Shown piece after piece: positions 25,680 to 33,849 of a stretch of DNA of 64,000 bases. The translations under genes were made by a program, and so were the position numbers. How positions within the stretch are numbered: the stretch's first letter is position 1; every line of letters starts with the position of its first letter. Source of the stretch: DATBFG01 sp036558645. Lineage in GTDB: Bacteria > Acidobacteriota > Terriglobia > Terriglobales > Acidobacteriaceae. The stretch covers positions 38,464-102,463 of the forward strand of contig DATBFG010000021.1 of assembly GCA_036558645.1 (NCBI GenBank), written 5' to 3'. The notes below the pieces were generated by a model. The model had not been told where the DNA came from. It did not search any database and worked only from the letters and a program-made list of their open reading frames with translations.

Positions 25680-26239
25680 TGGCAACACTGGGGCAACAAA
25701 TTCGTATCCCGATGCTCGAGCGCGATCAAGTCGTGCCCGAGCTAGTCCCGCTCTACGATGCCTTGCTTGCGCAGCGCGGCGTGGTACCAAATATGTTCAA
25801 GACGGTTGCCAACACCCCGCAGCTTGCTCTGGCATTTGCTGGGCTGCTGAAGGTGTTGCTGGGTGACGGAGCCCTTCCGGGTTGGTATAAGGAATTGGTG
25901 GCGACACGGTTGTCAGTCTTGGTGGGTTCATCCTATGCAGTCGCTGGACACTCCTTATCTGCTCGACAGAAAGGCGCCAGCGAAGAGCAGATCGCGGCAG
26001 CAAAGGGAGACTTTGAGCAAGGCCCTTTCACCGAGGCGGAGAAATTAGGACTGCGCGCCGCGGATCGTATGCATCGCTCCGCGGTCGAAATTGACGACAA
26101 ATTTTTTGCCGAACTGAAAGCTGGGCTTAGCGATGCCCAGATTTTGGAGTTACTGGCAACCGCTTCCGCTTTCGAGTTTTTTTCTCGATTCGTCGATGCC
26201 TTGCGCATCCCAATGACCCCGCCACCAAAGAAGGATTGA
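25679..26239 (+). CDS. carboxymuconolactone decarboxylase / AhpD-like fold protein lacking the redox cysteines
   Basis: A 186-residue helical protein with the CMD/AhpD-fold pattern (VVPNMFKTVANTPQLALAFAGLLKVLL; WYKELVATRLSVLVGSSYAVAGHS). In peroxidase-type relatives the core is C-x2-C-x3-H. Here both cysteines are replaced (Ser84, Ala87) while His91 is kept. It therefore cannot act as a thiol peroxidase; a decarboxylase/lactonase-like or binding role is more likely. It overlaps the TonB receptor stop by one base and abuts the aminotransferase gene exactly (TGA then ATG). Confidence 0.83.
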   Translation: MATLGQQIRIPMLERDQVVPELVPLYDALLAQRGVVPNMFKTVANTPQLALAFAGLLKVLLGDGALPGWYKELVATRLSVLVGSSYAVAGHSLSARQKGASEEQIAAAKGDFEQGPFTEAEKLGLRAADRMHRSAVEIDDKFFAELKAGLSDAQILELLATASAFEFFSRFVDALRIPMTPPPKKD

Positions 26240-27427
26240 ATGAGACCAATAGCCAACCGTATGTCAGTGATGACCGGGGAAGGTGCTCTCTCAGTATTCG
26301 CCCGTGCCAGGGAGTTGGAGAGGCAGGGACGCTCCATCATTCATCTGGAGTTGGGTGAACCCGATTTTCATCCCGCCGGCCAGGTAAAGGCTGCTCTCGT
26401 TAGCGCTCTCGACCAGGGAAAAGATCGATATTGTGCCGTCCAGGGCGTGCCCGAACTCCGGCAGGAGATCGCAGACTATTTGCGCCGAACACGGAACGTA
26501 AGCGTTTCTGCTAACGATGTAGTCATCGCGCCGGGTTGCAAGATTGCATTGTTCATGGCGATGATGGCGCTGATCGACCCCGGAGATGAGGTTCTGTATC
26601 CGAACCCCGGCTTTCCCGGCTACGCCTCAATCACGCTCGGACTAGGTGGCATTCCCGTAGCGTTTGAGCTTCGGGAAGAAAACCGCCTCCAACCTGATCC
26701 CGATGAAATCGCCGCGAAGATCACACCTCGCACAAAAATCCTGATCACGAATTCTCCAGGCAATCCTACTGGCACCGTTTATACGGATGATGTCCAAAGG
26801 CGCTTGTCGGAATTGTGCGTGCAACATGATCTCCTGGTTCTTTCTGACGAAATTTACGCGCGCATTATTTACGGCGGTGCGTTCAAGTCCATGATGAGCT
26901 ATGAGGGAATGGATGAGCGCACCCTAATCATCGACGGATTCTCCAAGAGCTTCGCCATGACTGGGTGGCGCCTTGGTTACACGGTCGCCCCGTCGCGAAT
27001 TGTGCCGCACCTCAACATGCTGACAATGAACAGCTATACCTGCGTGGCGGAGTTTACACAATATGCGGCGATCGAAGCTCTCCGCGATAAGGAAGGTGCA
27101 ACCCCGCGGATGGTTGAGGAATTCCGCCGCCGCCGGCAACAATTCATTGATGATCTGAACCGTGTTCCCGGTTTCCGCTGCGCACAACCTGAGGGAGCCT
27201 TCTACGCATGGGTCAACATATCCGAGACTGGCATTTCTGCGGAAGAACTTTGCCGCATCATGCTTGAGGAAGCCGGCGTGGCCGCGATTGCCGGCGAGGC
27301 ATTCGGCGACTACGGGAAGGATTTTGTGCGCTTCTCTTTTGCATCCTCCGCTGCCAAGTTGCACGAAGCCGTCGAGCGAATCCAGCGCGCATCCGTCGCC
27401 TGGCAAAAAACACTTGCAGGCAGATGA
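26240..27427 (+). CDS. class I/II PLP-dependent aminotransferase
   Basis: A 395-residue fold-type I aminotransferase of the AspC/AAT-I group. Visible are IIHLELGEPDFHP, YCAVQGVPELRQEIADYL, the NSPGNPTGTVY segment that contacts PLP, LSDEIYARIIYGG, and the Schiff-base lysine block DGFSKSFAMTGWRLGY. The C-terminal substrate arginine region is VRFSFASS. It should transfer an amino group between an amino acid and a 2-oxo acid; the exact substrate cannot be read from sequence. It follows the CMD-like gene without a gap, and 37 bases separate it from the amidohydrolase gene. Confidence 0.92.
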   Translation: MRPIANRMSVMTGEGALSVFARARELERQGRSIIHLELGEPDFHPAGQVKAALVSALDQGKDRYCAVQGVPELRQEIADYLRRTRNVSVSANDVVIAPGCKIALFMAMMALIDPGDEVLYPNPGFPGYASITLGLGGIPVAFELREENRLQPDPDEIAAKITPRTKILITNSPGNPTGTVYTDDVQRRLSELCVQHDLLVLSDEIYARIIYGGAFKSMMSYEGMDERTLIIDGFSKSFAMTGWRLGYTVAPSRIVPHLNMLTMNSYTCVAEFTQYAAIEALRDKEGATPRMVEEFRRRRQQFIDDLNRVPGFRCAQPEGAFYAWVNISETGISAEELCRIMLEEAGVAAIAGEAFGDYGKDFVRFSFASSAAKLHEAVERIQRASVAWQKTLAGR

Positions 27428-27464
27428 TTTCTCGCTCCTTATCTAACAAGCTCGAGGACAACTG

Positions 27465-28796
27465 ATGAAATCCCGGTTCATGATTTGCGCAGTCGTGGTG
27501 TTAGCGCTCTCCGCACTGGCTTGTGGGCAGGCACGGCCATTTCCCGGCCCTGATGTACAGCAAATCTATGCACGGCTGCTGCCGCAGATCGAGAAAATCC
27601 CGATCTTCGATCATCATGCGCACCCTGGCTTTTTTGACGATCCCGACGTCGACGCCATGGCCTCTCCTCCCGGAGGCAGCGCCGCGCTGCGCGAGCGTGA
27701 CACAAATCCCGAGTTGATTGCTGCCGCCAAAGCCTTGTTCGGGTATCCATTCGACGACCTCGTGCCGGAACATGCCAAATGGTTAGTTCAAAAGAAAGCA
27801 GAATTGAAGAAGACGCAAGGATCAGCGTACTTCTCCAATTTGTTGGATAAGATAAACGTCGAGCAGTCGGTAGCAAATCGGGTCATGATGGCTGACTATC
27901 TCGATCCCAAACGGTTTGTTTGGGTGTTCTTCGCCGACTCGTTTATGTGGCCCTTCAATAACGAACAACAGAGCGCGCGTAACCCGGATGAGCAGGTCTA
28001 CATCCCATTACAAGAAAAAATGCTGCACCGCTACATGCAAGCACAGAACTTGAACAAGCTGCCGCCCCAGTTCGCGGACTATCTTTCTTTTATCAGCCGG
28101 ACCCTTGAAGCCAACCAGAAAAACGGAGGCATCGCGATGAAGTTCGAGGCAGCTTATTTTCGCCCCTTGAAGTTCAACGATCCTACGCGAGAACAAGCTG
28201 AAGCCATCTACAAGAAGCACATTGGCGGCACGGTTCCCGAACCCGGCGAGTATCGTACCTTTCAGGACTTCATCTTCCGCTATCTCATGGGAGAGGCCGG
28301 ACGATTAAAGCTGCCAGTCCATATCCATACTGCCGTTGGCATTGGGGACTACTTCAATCTGACCGAAGGCAACATCATGAACCTCGAAAACGTATTGCGT
28401 GATCCGCGTTACTCGAACGTGACCTTCGTGATGATTCACGGCGGATATCCGCTGGAGCGGCAAGCAATCTGGCTGGCAGCCGTCAAGAACGTATACCTCG
28501 ATTCATCCTTGACCGAGATCATTTTGTATCCATCCGAATTCAAAAATACACTAAGGCAATGGTTGGAGACTTTCCCGGATAAAATTACATTCGGTAGCGA
28601 TTCGTTTCCATACAACGAAACGCTTGGAGCTGAGGAGAGCTACTGGCTGGGCGTCCAGTCGGCACGGACAGCATTAGCGGCGGCATTGGCCGAGATGATT
28701 TCCATGGGCGAAATCAGCGAGTCCCAAGCCATGCAATTGGCTCACGGCTACCTGCACGACAACGCGGTGGCTCTGTATTCTGGAAAGGTGCACTGA
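27465..28796 (+). CDS. exported amidohydrolase-family (TIM-barrel) protein
   Basis: A 443-residue protein with an N-terminal export signal (MICAVVVLALSALACGQ), possibly lipid-modified at the cysteine. The metal-dependent amidohydrolase core shows the first-strand motif IPIFDHHAHPGF, a mid-barrel histidine block (LKLPVHIHTAVGIGDYF), FVMIHGGYPLE, and a late catalytic aspartate (KITFGSDSFPYNE). These fit the amidohydrolase-2 type (hydrolases and decarboxylases). Export is unusual for the fold and suggests action on a periplasmic substrate, perhaps one delivered by the TonB receptor upstream. The true substrate is unknown. The next gene starts two bases after its stop. Confidence 0.87.
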   Translation: MKSRFMICAVVVLALSALACGQARPFPGPDVQQIYARLLPQIEKIPIFDHHAHPGFFDDPDVDAMASPPGGSAALRERDTNPELIAAAKALFGYPFDDLVPEHAKWLVQKKAELKKTQGSAYFSNLLDKINVEQSVANRVMMADYLDPKRFVWVFFADSFMWPFNNEQQSARNPDEQVYIPLQEKMLHRYMQAQNLNKLPPQFADYLSFISRTLEANQKNGGIAMKFEAAYFRPLKFNDPTREQAEAIYKKHIGGTVPEPGEYRTFQDFIFRYLMGEAGRLKLPVHIHTAVGIGDYFNLTEGNIMNLENVLRDPRYSNVTFVMIHGGYPLERQAIWLAAVKNVYLDSSLTEIILYPSEFKNTLRQWLETFPDKITFGSDSFPYNETLGAEESYWLGVQSARTALAAALAEMISMGEISESQAMQLAHGYLHDNAVALYSGKVH

Positions 28797-28798
28797 AA

Positions 28799-29248
28799 AT
28801 GCCGTTAAAGAAGAAGCAAGTAAAGAAAGCGTTATCTCCCACGGTTGCGACAAGGCGAGCCGTGAAGAAACAAGCAGTGAAGGCCCAGTTGCAATACATT
28901 CCCTGGAACACAGTTGAGCTGGAAGACTTGAACCCGCTTCTGCAGCGTCAGTTTGTGGTTGGCCAGGACGTCATGCTGGCGCGGGTTTTGCTGAAAAAGG
29001 GATGCATCGTTCCCGAGCATAGCCATCACAACGAGCAGATCACCTACATTCTTGAAGGTGCGCTGAGGTTCTGGATCGACGGCCAGGTCATCGTGGTAAG
29101 TGCCGGAGAAGTGCTGACCATTCCACCCCACATGCCGCACAAGGCCGAAGCCCTCGCGGATACGATCGATCTCGATGTGTTCAATCCGCCCCGGGAAGAC
29201 TGGATCAATAAGACCGATAAGTATCTTCGCGGTGGAGCACGAAAATAG
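28799..29248 (+). CDS. cupin-domain protein with lysine-rich N-terminus
   Basis: 149 residues. The single cupin barrel shows motif 1 (GCIVPEHSHHNEQITYILEGALRFWIDG, with His-x-His and Glu metal ligands) and motif 2 (GEVLTIPPHMPHKAEALAD, with the later His). The first 30 residues are strongly basic (KKKQVKKAL...RRAVKKQAVK), unusual for a small cupin and possibly nucleic-acid or membrane binding. It likely binds a metal and acts as a dioxygenase, isomerase or sensor; I cannot decide. It lies two bases after the amidohydrolase stop, and its own end overlaps the best candidate start of thrC. Confidence 0.85.
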   Translation: MPLKKKQVKKALSPTVATRRAVKKQAVKAQLQYIPWNTVELEDLNPLLQRQFVVGQDVMLARVLLKKGCIVPEHSHHNEQITYILEGALRFWIDGQVIVVSAGEVLTIPPHMPHKAEALADTIDLDVFNPPREDWINKTDKYLRGGARK

Positions 29249-30588
29249 CGGAGCCTCAACCATCACCGCCCGCGATAAGTTCCGCCCCGCAACTGCGCTG
29301 CATCGGATGCTCCACTACGCCTGCAAAAGCTACGCGTGATTTTCGGTGTCCATCGTGCGGCGACCTCTTCGAGCTTGCGTATAGTTGGACTCCCACTGAT
29401 CCAGATCGTCTGAAAAACCTGTGGCGTTCGCGGAAAACTTCATCTGGCGCTCTGGACCAGAGCGGCGTATGGAGGTTTCATGAACTGCTGCCGTCGCTCA
29501 AGTCTCCAGAGATCACCTTGCGAGAAGGCAACACGCCGCTTTACGAAATGCCTCTTGTTGGGCGCATTGTCGGACTGAAACACCTCTACGCGAAACATCA
29601 GGGAATGAATCCGACCGGGTCCTTCAAAGATACCGGAATGACCGTGGCCGCCTCGTTCGCCCGCGAGGAAAACTTCCGCTGGGTGGCTTGTGCATCGACC
29701 GGAAATACCTCGGCGTCGATGGCGGCGTATGCCGCACGCGGTGGTATGTGCAGCCTCGTTCTCATTCCCGAAGGCAAAGTGTCTTGGGGGAAACTGTCAC
29801 AGGCTCTGGACTTTGGTGCTCTCACCTGCCAATTGCGCACGGATTTCGATGGATGCATCCGCGTGCTCAATGAATTGCTGGAGCGCTGGCCCATTTATCT
29901 ACTCAACTCCGTGAACCCGTATCGTATCGAGGGGCAAAAGACGGCTGCGATTGAGTTGATGGAACAACTGGACTGGCAGCTTCCAGACCACGTGATCGTT
30001 CCCGGCGGCAATCTTGGAAACTCGTCAGCCCTCGGAAAGGGATTTCTTGAAATGCAGCACCTGGGGCTGATTTCTGCCCTTCCGAAGATTTCGATTATCC
30101 AGTCCGAGGGTGCAAACCCTCTCGTCCGGTCGATCCGCGAATCCGGAGGCAGGACTTTGACTCCGATCGTTGCAGAAACGATGGCGACCGCCATTCGGAT
30201 TGGGAATCCTGCCTCTTGGAAAAAAGCTGTGCAGATTCTCCACGCAACCAAGGGCACCGTGGAACAAGTAAGCGAAGTCGAAATCGCCGTCGCCAAGGCT
30301 GAAATCGGAGCCGAAGGATTCGGCTGCGAGCCTGCTTCGGCGGTGACGCTTGCCGGTCTCAAGAAGCTAGTGCGGCAAGGCTTCGTCGGAAAAGGCGAAT
30401 CGGTGATATTGGTCCTCACTGGGCACTCCCTCAAAGATCCCGATTTCACCTTGGAATTCCACCGCGGAGATCTCCTTGCCGATGCTCCATTCCCGGAGAT
30501 CAGCAAACTACAGCGCCCGCCCATACAACTTGAGGCCAGCGCTGAAGCCATTGCACGCATTCTGGAAAAGGAAGGCGGCCTCGCTTGA
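29245..30588 (+). CDS. thrC: threonine synthase, start codon non-canonical
   Basis: Makes threonine from O-phosphohomoserine using PLP. The N-terminal zinc-ribbon-like part has CIGC and CPSC pairs, followed by SGVWRFHELLP, REGNTPLYEMP and the PLP-lysine block NPTGSFKDTGMTVA, then ACASTGNTSASMAAYAARGG and VPGGNLGNSSALGKGF. The frame is open from 29221, yet it holds no ATG, GTG or TTG before the zinc-ribbon region. The first usual start, TTG at 29518, would remove about 90 conserved residues. The best candidate is ATA at 29245, with a GGTGGAG site eight bases upstream, overlapping the cupin stop (ATAG). CTG at 29293 is the other option. A sequence error cannot be excluded. It overlaps thrB (TTGA) and forms a threonine-pathway pair with it. 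Confidence 0.85.
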   Translation: MAEPQPSPPAISSAPQLRCIGCSTTPAKATRDFRCPSCGDLFELAYSWTPTDPDRLKNLWRSRKTSSGALDQSGVWRFHELLPSLKSPEITLREGNTPLYEMPLVGRIVGLKHLYAKHQGMNPTGSFKDTGMTVAASFAREENFRWVACASTGNTSASMAAYAARGGMCSLVLIPEGKVSWGKLSQALDFGALTCQLRTDFDGCIRVLNELLERWPIYLLNSVNPYRIEGQKTAAIELMEQLDWQLPDHVIVPGGNLGNSSALGKGFLEMQHLGLISALPKISIIQSEGANPLVRSIRESGGRTLTPIVAETMATAIRIGNPASWKKAVQILHATKGTVEQVSEVEIAVAKAEIGAEGFGCEPASAVTLAGLKKLVRQGFVGKGESVILVLTGHSLKDPDFTLEFHRGDLLADAPFPEISKLQRPPIQLEASAEAIARILEKEGGLA

Positions 30589-31505
30589 GCAAGCCTCGGT
30601 CAGTGAATCTTGTCTTGCCCGCTACGTCCGCCAATCTCGGCCCGGCATTCGATGCCGCAGCGCTGGCCTTCAACCTATTTCTCAGAGTGCGGGCTCGGGA
30701 ATCCGAATCTTTTGCAGTCACCGCCACGGGGCGCGATACCAACATCTGTGAACGAATTGACAATCACCTCATTCTCACGACCTATCGCGAGGTCCTGAAG
30801 GAGGAAGGGAAGCCAGTCGTCCCTCTGGCCCTCGAGATCGATAATCAAATTCCGATCGGAAAAGGTTGTGGTTCTTCAGCTGCGGCGCGCCTGGCAGGCA
30901 TCGCTCTTGCCGTTCGATTTGGCAAATTGAACTGGGACGATAAGCAAATTATTTCGGAAGCATCGAATCGGGAGCATCACCCTGACAATGCCTCGGCATG
31001 TTGGGTCGGAGGAGTAACCGTCGCAAGCTCGTCGGGCAGCGATACCACCATCGCCAACATTCGGCCAAAGAAGACATGGCCCCTCTTGCTGGCTGTCCCT
31101 GAGAATTCGCTATCGACGGAAGATGCCCGCCGCGCCTTGCCTTCGCAGTATTCCCGTGCCGATGTTGTTGCGAATATTCAGAATTGCTTGCTTCTGATGG
31201 CAGCCTTCGTGAACGGCCGCCCTGATCTGATCCGAAGTTCTCTCCGAGATCGCATCCACCAGCCTTACCGGGCTTCCCTCTGCAAACTGCTTGCGCCCTT
31301 GCAGGCATTGGCGGGAACGCAGGGAATTCTCGGCGCATGTCTGAGCGGTGCGGGACCGTCAGTGTTGATGTTTCTTAATCCCAGGAGTTCGGTGACACAC
31401 GCGAAGCACCGGGCTGCAGATGAGTTAGCTGCCAACGGCTTGAGCGCAGAGTTGATTCCCGCTGCGATCACCCATAGGGGCGCACGCCTCAGTTTCAATG
31501 CTTAA
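30585..31505 (+). CDS. thrB: homoserine kinase (GHMP kinase family)
   Basis: A 306-residue GHMP kinase that phosphorylates homoserine, providing the substrate of threonine synthase encoded just upstream. Landmarks are the N-terminal LPATSANLGPAFDAAALAF, the ATP-binding PIGKGCGSSAAARLAG loop, and the C-terminal GILGACLSGAGPSVLMF. The start is the TTG at 30585, overlapping the thrC stop in a TTGA junction, so the two genes are translationally coupled. Length and motifs are normal for ThrB. Confidence 0.93.
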   Translation: MSKPRSVNLVLPATSANLGPAFDAAALAFNLFLRVRARESESFAVTATGRDTNICERIDNHLILTTYREVLKEEGKPVVPLALEIDNQIPIGKGCGSSAAARLAGIALAVRFGKLNWDDKQIISEASNREHHPDNASACWVGGVTVASSSGSDTTIANIRPKKTWPLLLAVPENSLSTEDARRALPSQYSRADVVANIQNCLLLMAAFVNGRPDLIRSSLRDRIHQPYRASLCKLLAPLQALAGTQGILGACLSGAGPSVLMFLNPRSSVTHAKHRAADELAANGLSAELIPAAITHRGARLSFNA

Positions 31506-31513
31506 CGTTGAGC

Positions 31514-31723
31514 TCAGCGTTCGCAGTTAGATCCGCGCGCGTTGATGAACTGGTTTGTGACAACCACGCTGAACAAGTGCTGTTCGAAGCTCAGGTATGG
31601 ATTCCGAGCTAGACGGTCCGGATAAGAGTGAAGTGCGGTTACGTATGTTTCAATTTCCCGCCGGAACTCGGCTTCACGAAGCATATCCGCTAGACTGAAT
31701 GGGTTTGATTCGCCAGTGGTCAT
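31514..31723 (-). CDS. small acidic protein of unknown function
   Basis: About 69 residues reading MTTGESNPFSLADMLREAEF, then REIETYVTALHSYPDRLARNP and YLSFEQHLFSVVV. The helical, charged, non-repetitive composition, and the YP-R-A-x-x-P-x-L-S-F-E-Q-H-L wording resembling other small acidobacterial proteins, suggest a real gene. An AGGAG run lies 12 bases before the ATG and three bases before an in-frame TTG at 31732, so the start is uncertain. It converges with thrB. No function can be given. Confidence 0.5.
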   Translation of the reverse strand: MTTGESNPFSLADMLREAEFRREIETYVTALHSYPDRLARNPYLSFEQHLFSVVVTNQFINARGSNCER

Positions 31724-31863
31724 CGGTCCCAACTTCTCCTACGAACAGACTGAGCCCTCATGGGCTCAAAGAAACATCCCCGCGAGGCGTCACTACGTAT
31801 CGGACAACCTCTCACATTTTTCTTTGGGAAATAAAAACTTAACTGGGGGTCACAGGAGTGTAA

Positions 31864-31881
31864 ATGGCACGATCGTGCCAT
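31864..31881. repeat. perfect 18-bp palindrome, candidate operator
   Basis: ATGGCACGATCGTGCCAT is a perfect inverted repeat of 18 bp with no spacer, between the small minus-strand gene and the DinB-like gene. Its size and symmetry fit the binding site of a dimeric repressor better than a terminator, since no loop is available. It lies upstream of the small gene's start, 141 bases before the start at 31723, so it could control that gene. Confidence 0.5.
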
Positions 31882-31967
31882 GATAAAAAACGCAACAACA
31901 GAGGCGCGCGGGGTCGAATGCCGGGGCGCATACGCTGCCATACGCGCCCCAAGAGCTCATTCTCAAA

Positions 31968-32537
31968 CTACTGCTGACGGCTGGCGGGCGGAATAATTCC
32001 GTTCATGCGTAGGTAGACCGCCATCTGCCCGTAATGGTCGAAGCCATGCCAGGCGAGGACTGATGCCATACCCAAGCGGGTGGCTGGTTCGTCCCCAAAT
32101 GGGCCTTTGATTTGTTGCACCGCGTTTTTGTCTGTAACAGTTGCGGCTGCCTTGTGCGCGTAGGCAAAAGAATCCTTCAAGAACTTGATGATGTCAGCCT
32201 TGGAGGTGATTGAACTTGGACCATTTTCCGAGCCGGTGTCCACCGGTGGCTTCTCCCCCAAGATGGCTGAGGCGACCAAGTAATTGACTGCGGCTACGTG
32301 TTTGATCTGCTCGCCAAAAGTGCGAGCACCCTTGAATTCGCCATTCGTCGGCGCGAACGAATACTTGTCCTCCGGCATGGCATCGGCAGCGGGCACGAAC
32401 TCCTTCTCCACCGTACCGATTTGTGAGTCGAGAACCTCCGCAACTGTCTTCGGCGCTGATTTTTTTGGTTGCTCTTGTGCAAAAGCGCAACAGGCAAGCA
32501 ATGTCAGACATGCGAACAGAATGTTCATCCTCTTCAT
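31968..32537 (-). CDS. exported DinB-like four-helix protein
   Basis: 189 residues with a signal peptide (MNILFACLTLLACCAFAQ). The mature part has the DinB/YfiT metal-binding four-helix pattern: ARTFGEQIKHVAAVNYLVASAIL with the first histidine, and a C-terminal VLAWHGFDHYGQMAVYLRMNGI carrying the other two. Cytoplasmic relatives are thiol transferases or damage-induced proteins; exported copies are frequent in Acidobacteria and lack a known role. An AGGAG site eight bases before the ATG supports the start. Confidence 0.87.
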   Translation of the reverse strand: MKRMNILFACLTLLACCAFAQEQPKKSAPKTVAEVLDSQIGTVEKEFVPAADAMPEDKYSFAPTNGEFKGARTFGEQIKHVAAVNYLVASAILGEKPPVDTGSENGPSSITSKADIIKFLKDSFAYAHKAAATVTDKNAVQQIKGPFGDEPATRLGMASVLAWHGFDHYGQMAVYLRMNGIIPPASRQQ

Positions 32538-32586
32538 TGAGTGATCTCCTGAAATAAAGTGAAATATTTGCCTAAGGGATACCGAG

Positions 32587-33849
32587 CTAGTCCCGAACGA
32601 CAGAGGGCGACAACTCCAATTGCTGCGCGGTCAGCCGATAACGCCGAACTGCAAGCAGCCCGGCAACCAGGGCTCCCGCCGAGGCCGACAGCGTCATCGG
32701 GATGCCGATCTTCGTCGCCAATCCGCCCCACGCCGCGCTTCCTAGCGCCATGCCCCCTTGCAACACTAGCAAATACATCGATAGCGCCCGCGCCCGCAGG
32801 TACGGAGGTGACATCGTTTGTGCTGCGACGTTCAAGCATGCGAGGATTGCAATCCACGCCGTGCCGCTTGTGAACAATACCAGAGTCAGGAACGGAAAGC
32901 TCGCAACTCTTCCGGCCGCGAAGGTCATGGCCGCAAAAACGACGATGGCGGTTGCAACTACTCGGTCAACAGAGAGTCTGCGCCGCATGCGTGGAAGAAC
33001 CGCTGCTCCAGCGAGTGCTCCGAGTCCGAACGACCCCAGCAGCAGTCCATAACCGGTCGCCCCATGCGGTCGTGCCAACAGCGGCAGAAGGGCTGGAAGG
33101 GAGCTGGCCGCAAGGCTGAAAGCACCGGTCCGGATCAGCACACACTGTACGATCGGTGCCCCTTGCATGTAGCGAATGCCTGCGACCATCGCATCAGTGA
33201 TTCTGCCTTTTTCTAGGTGTTCATAATGCGGACGCTTCCAGCGATAGAGGAAAAAAATGACACCGAAGAAAGAAGCTGCGTTGAGAAGAAAAGCGACACC
33301 TGAGCCCGCTGCCGCGATTACCGTTCCACCCAGCGCAGGTCCAACCGCGCGTGCCACATTGAATCCTACGGAATTCAAGGCCACAGCCGGCGCGTGTTGT
33401 GGAGGCGAGACAATCTCCTGAGTGATGGCCTGCCACGCCGGATCATTCATTACCGCCCCGAGTCCTAGCAGAAAAGTAAATGCAAGCAGGGTCCATGGAG
33501 TAATGAGATCGAACAGTGTCAGTACACCCAGCAGACCAGCCGCGATGACCATCCATGCTTGTGTGATCAGCAAGAAACGGCGGCGGTCAACCAGATCGGC
33601 TAGCGCACCGGCGGGGAGAATCACCAGGAAAACCGGCAGAGTGGTTGCTGCAGTTACAAGGCTGACCATCAACGGCGACACGGTCAGTTGTGTCATCAGC
33701 CATCCCGCGCCGACGTTCTGCATCCATGTGCCGGTGTAAGAAATGACAGCTGCAATCCATAACGAACGAAATAACGGCTCCCGCAACGGCGACCACGCGG
33801 ACGGGGTTTGCTGCTCCAATGTGGCTGGCATATTGACGGACTCAGCCAT
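32587..33849 (-). CDS. MFS transporter (EntS-like, MFS_3 type)
   Basis: About 420 residues with some 12 hydrophobic helices. WSPLREPLFRSLWIAAVISYTGTWMQNVGAGWLMTQL, VFLVILPAGALADLVDRRRFLL (motif A) and the later PLLARPHGATGYGLLLGSFGLGALAGA are typical of the MFS_3 branch that includes the enterobactin exporter EntS. The start is placed at the ATG at 33849, overlapping the permease stop by eight bases, which indicates translational coupling. The substrate is unknown; export of a small molecule is the usual role. Confidence 0.88.
   Translation of the reverse strand: MAESVNMPATLEQQTPSAWSPLREPLFRSLWIAAVISYTGTWMQNVGAGWLMTQLTVSPLMVSLVTAATTLPVFLVILPAGALADLVDRRRFLLITQAWMVIAAGLLGVLTLFDLITPWTLLAFTFLLGLGAVMNDPAWQAITQEIVSPPQHAPAVALNSVGFNVARAVGPALGGTVIAAAGSGVAFLLNAASFFGVIFFLYRWKRPHYEHLEKGRITDAMVAGIRYMQGAPIVQCVLIRTGAFSLAASSLPALLPLLARPHGATGYGLLLGSFGLGALAGAAVLPRMRRRLSVDRVVATAIVVFAAMTFAAGRVASFPFLTLVLFTSGTAWIAILACLNVAAQTMSPPYLRARALSMYLLVLQGGMALGSAAWGGLATKIGIPMTLSASAGALVAGLLAVRRYRLTAQQLELSPSVVRD

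Noticed and set aside
29895..30560. Minus-strand open frame of 221 codons
   Set aside because: It is antisense to the conserved core of thrC and shows no family signature.
29518..30588. Thr synthase starting at the TTG at 29518
   Set aside because: This would delete the CIGC/CPSC zinc-ribbon part and the SGVWRFHELLP block, both in the same open frame and typical of the family.
31866..31880. Sigma-54 promoter reading of TGGCACG...TGCC
   Set aside because: The spacing between the GG and GC elements is one base too short and the -12 TTGC is not matched; the perfect symmetry is better explained as an operator.
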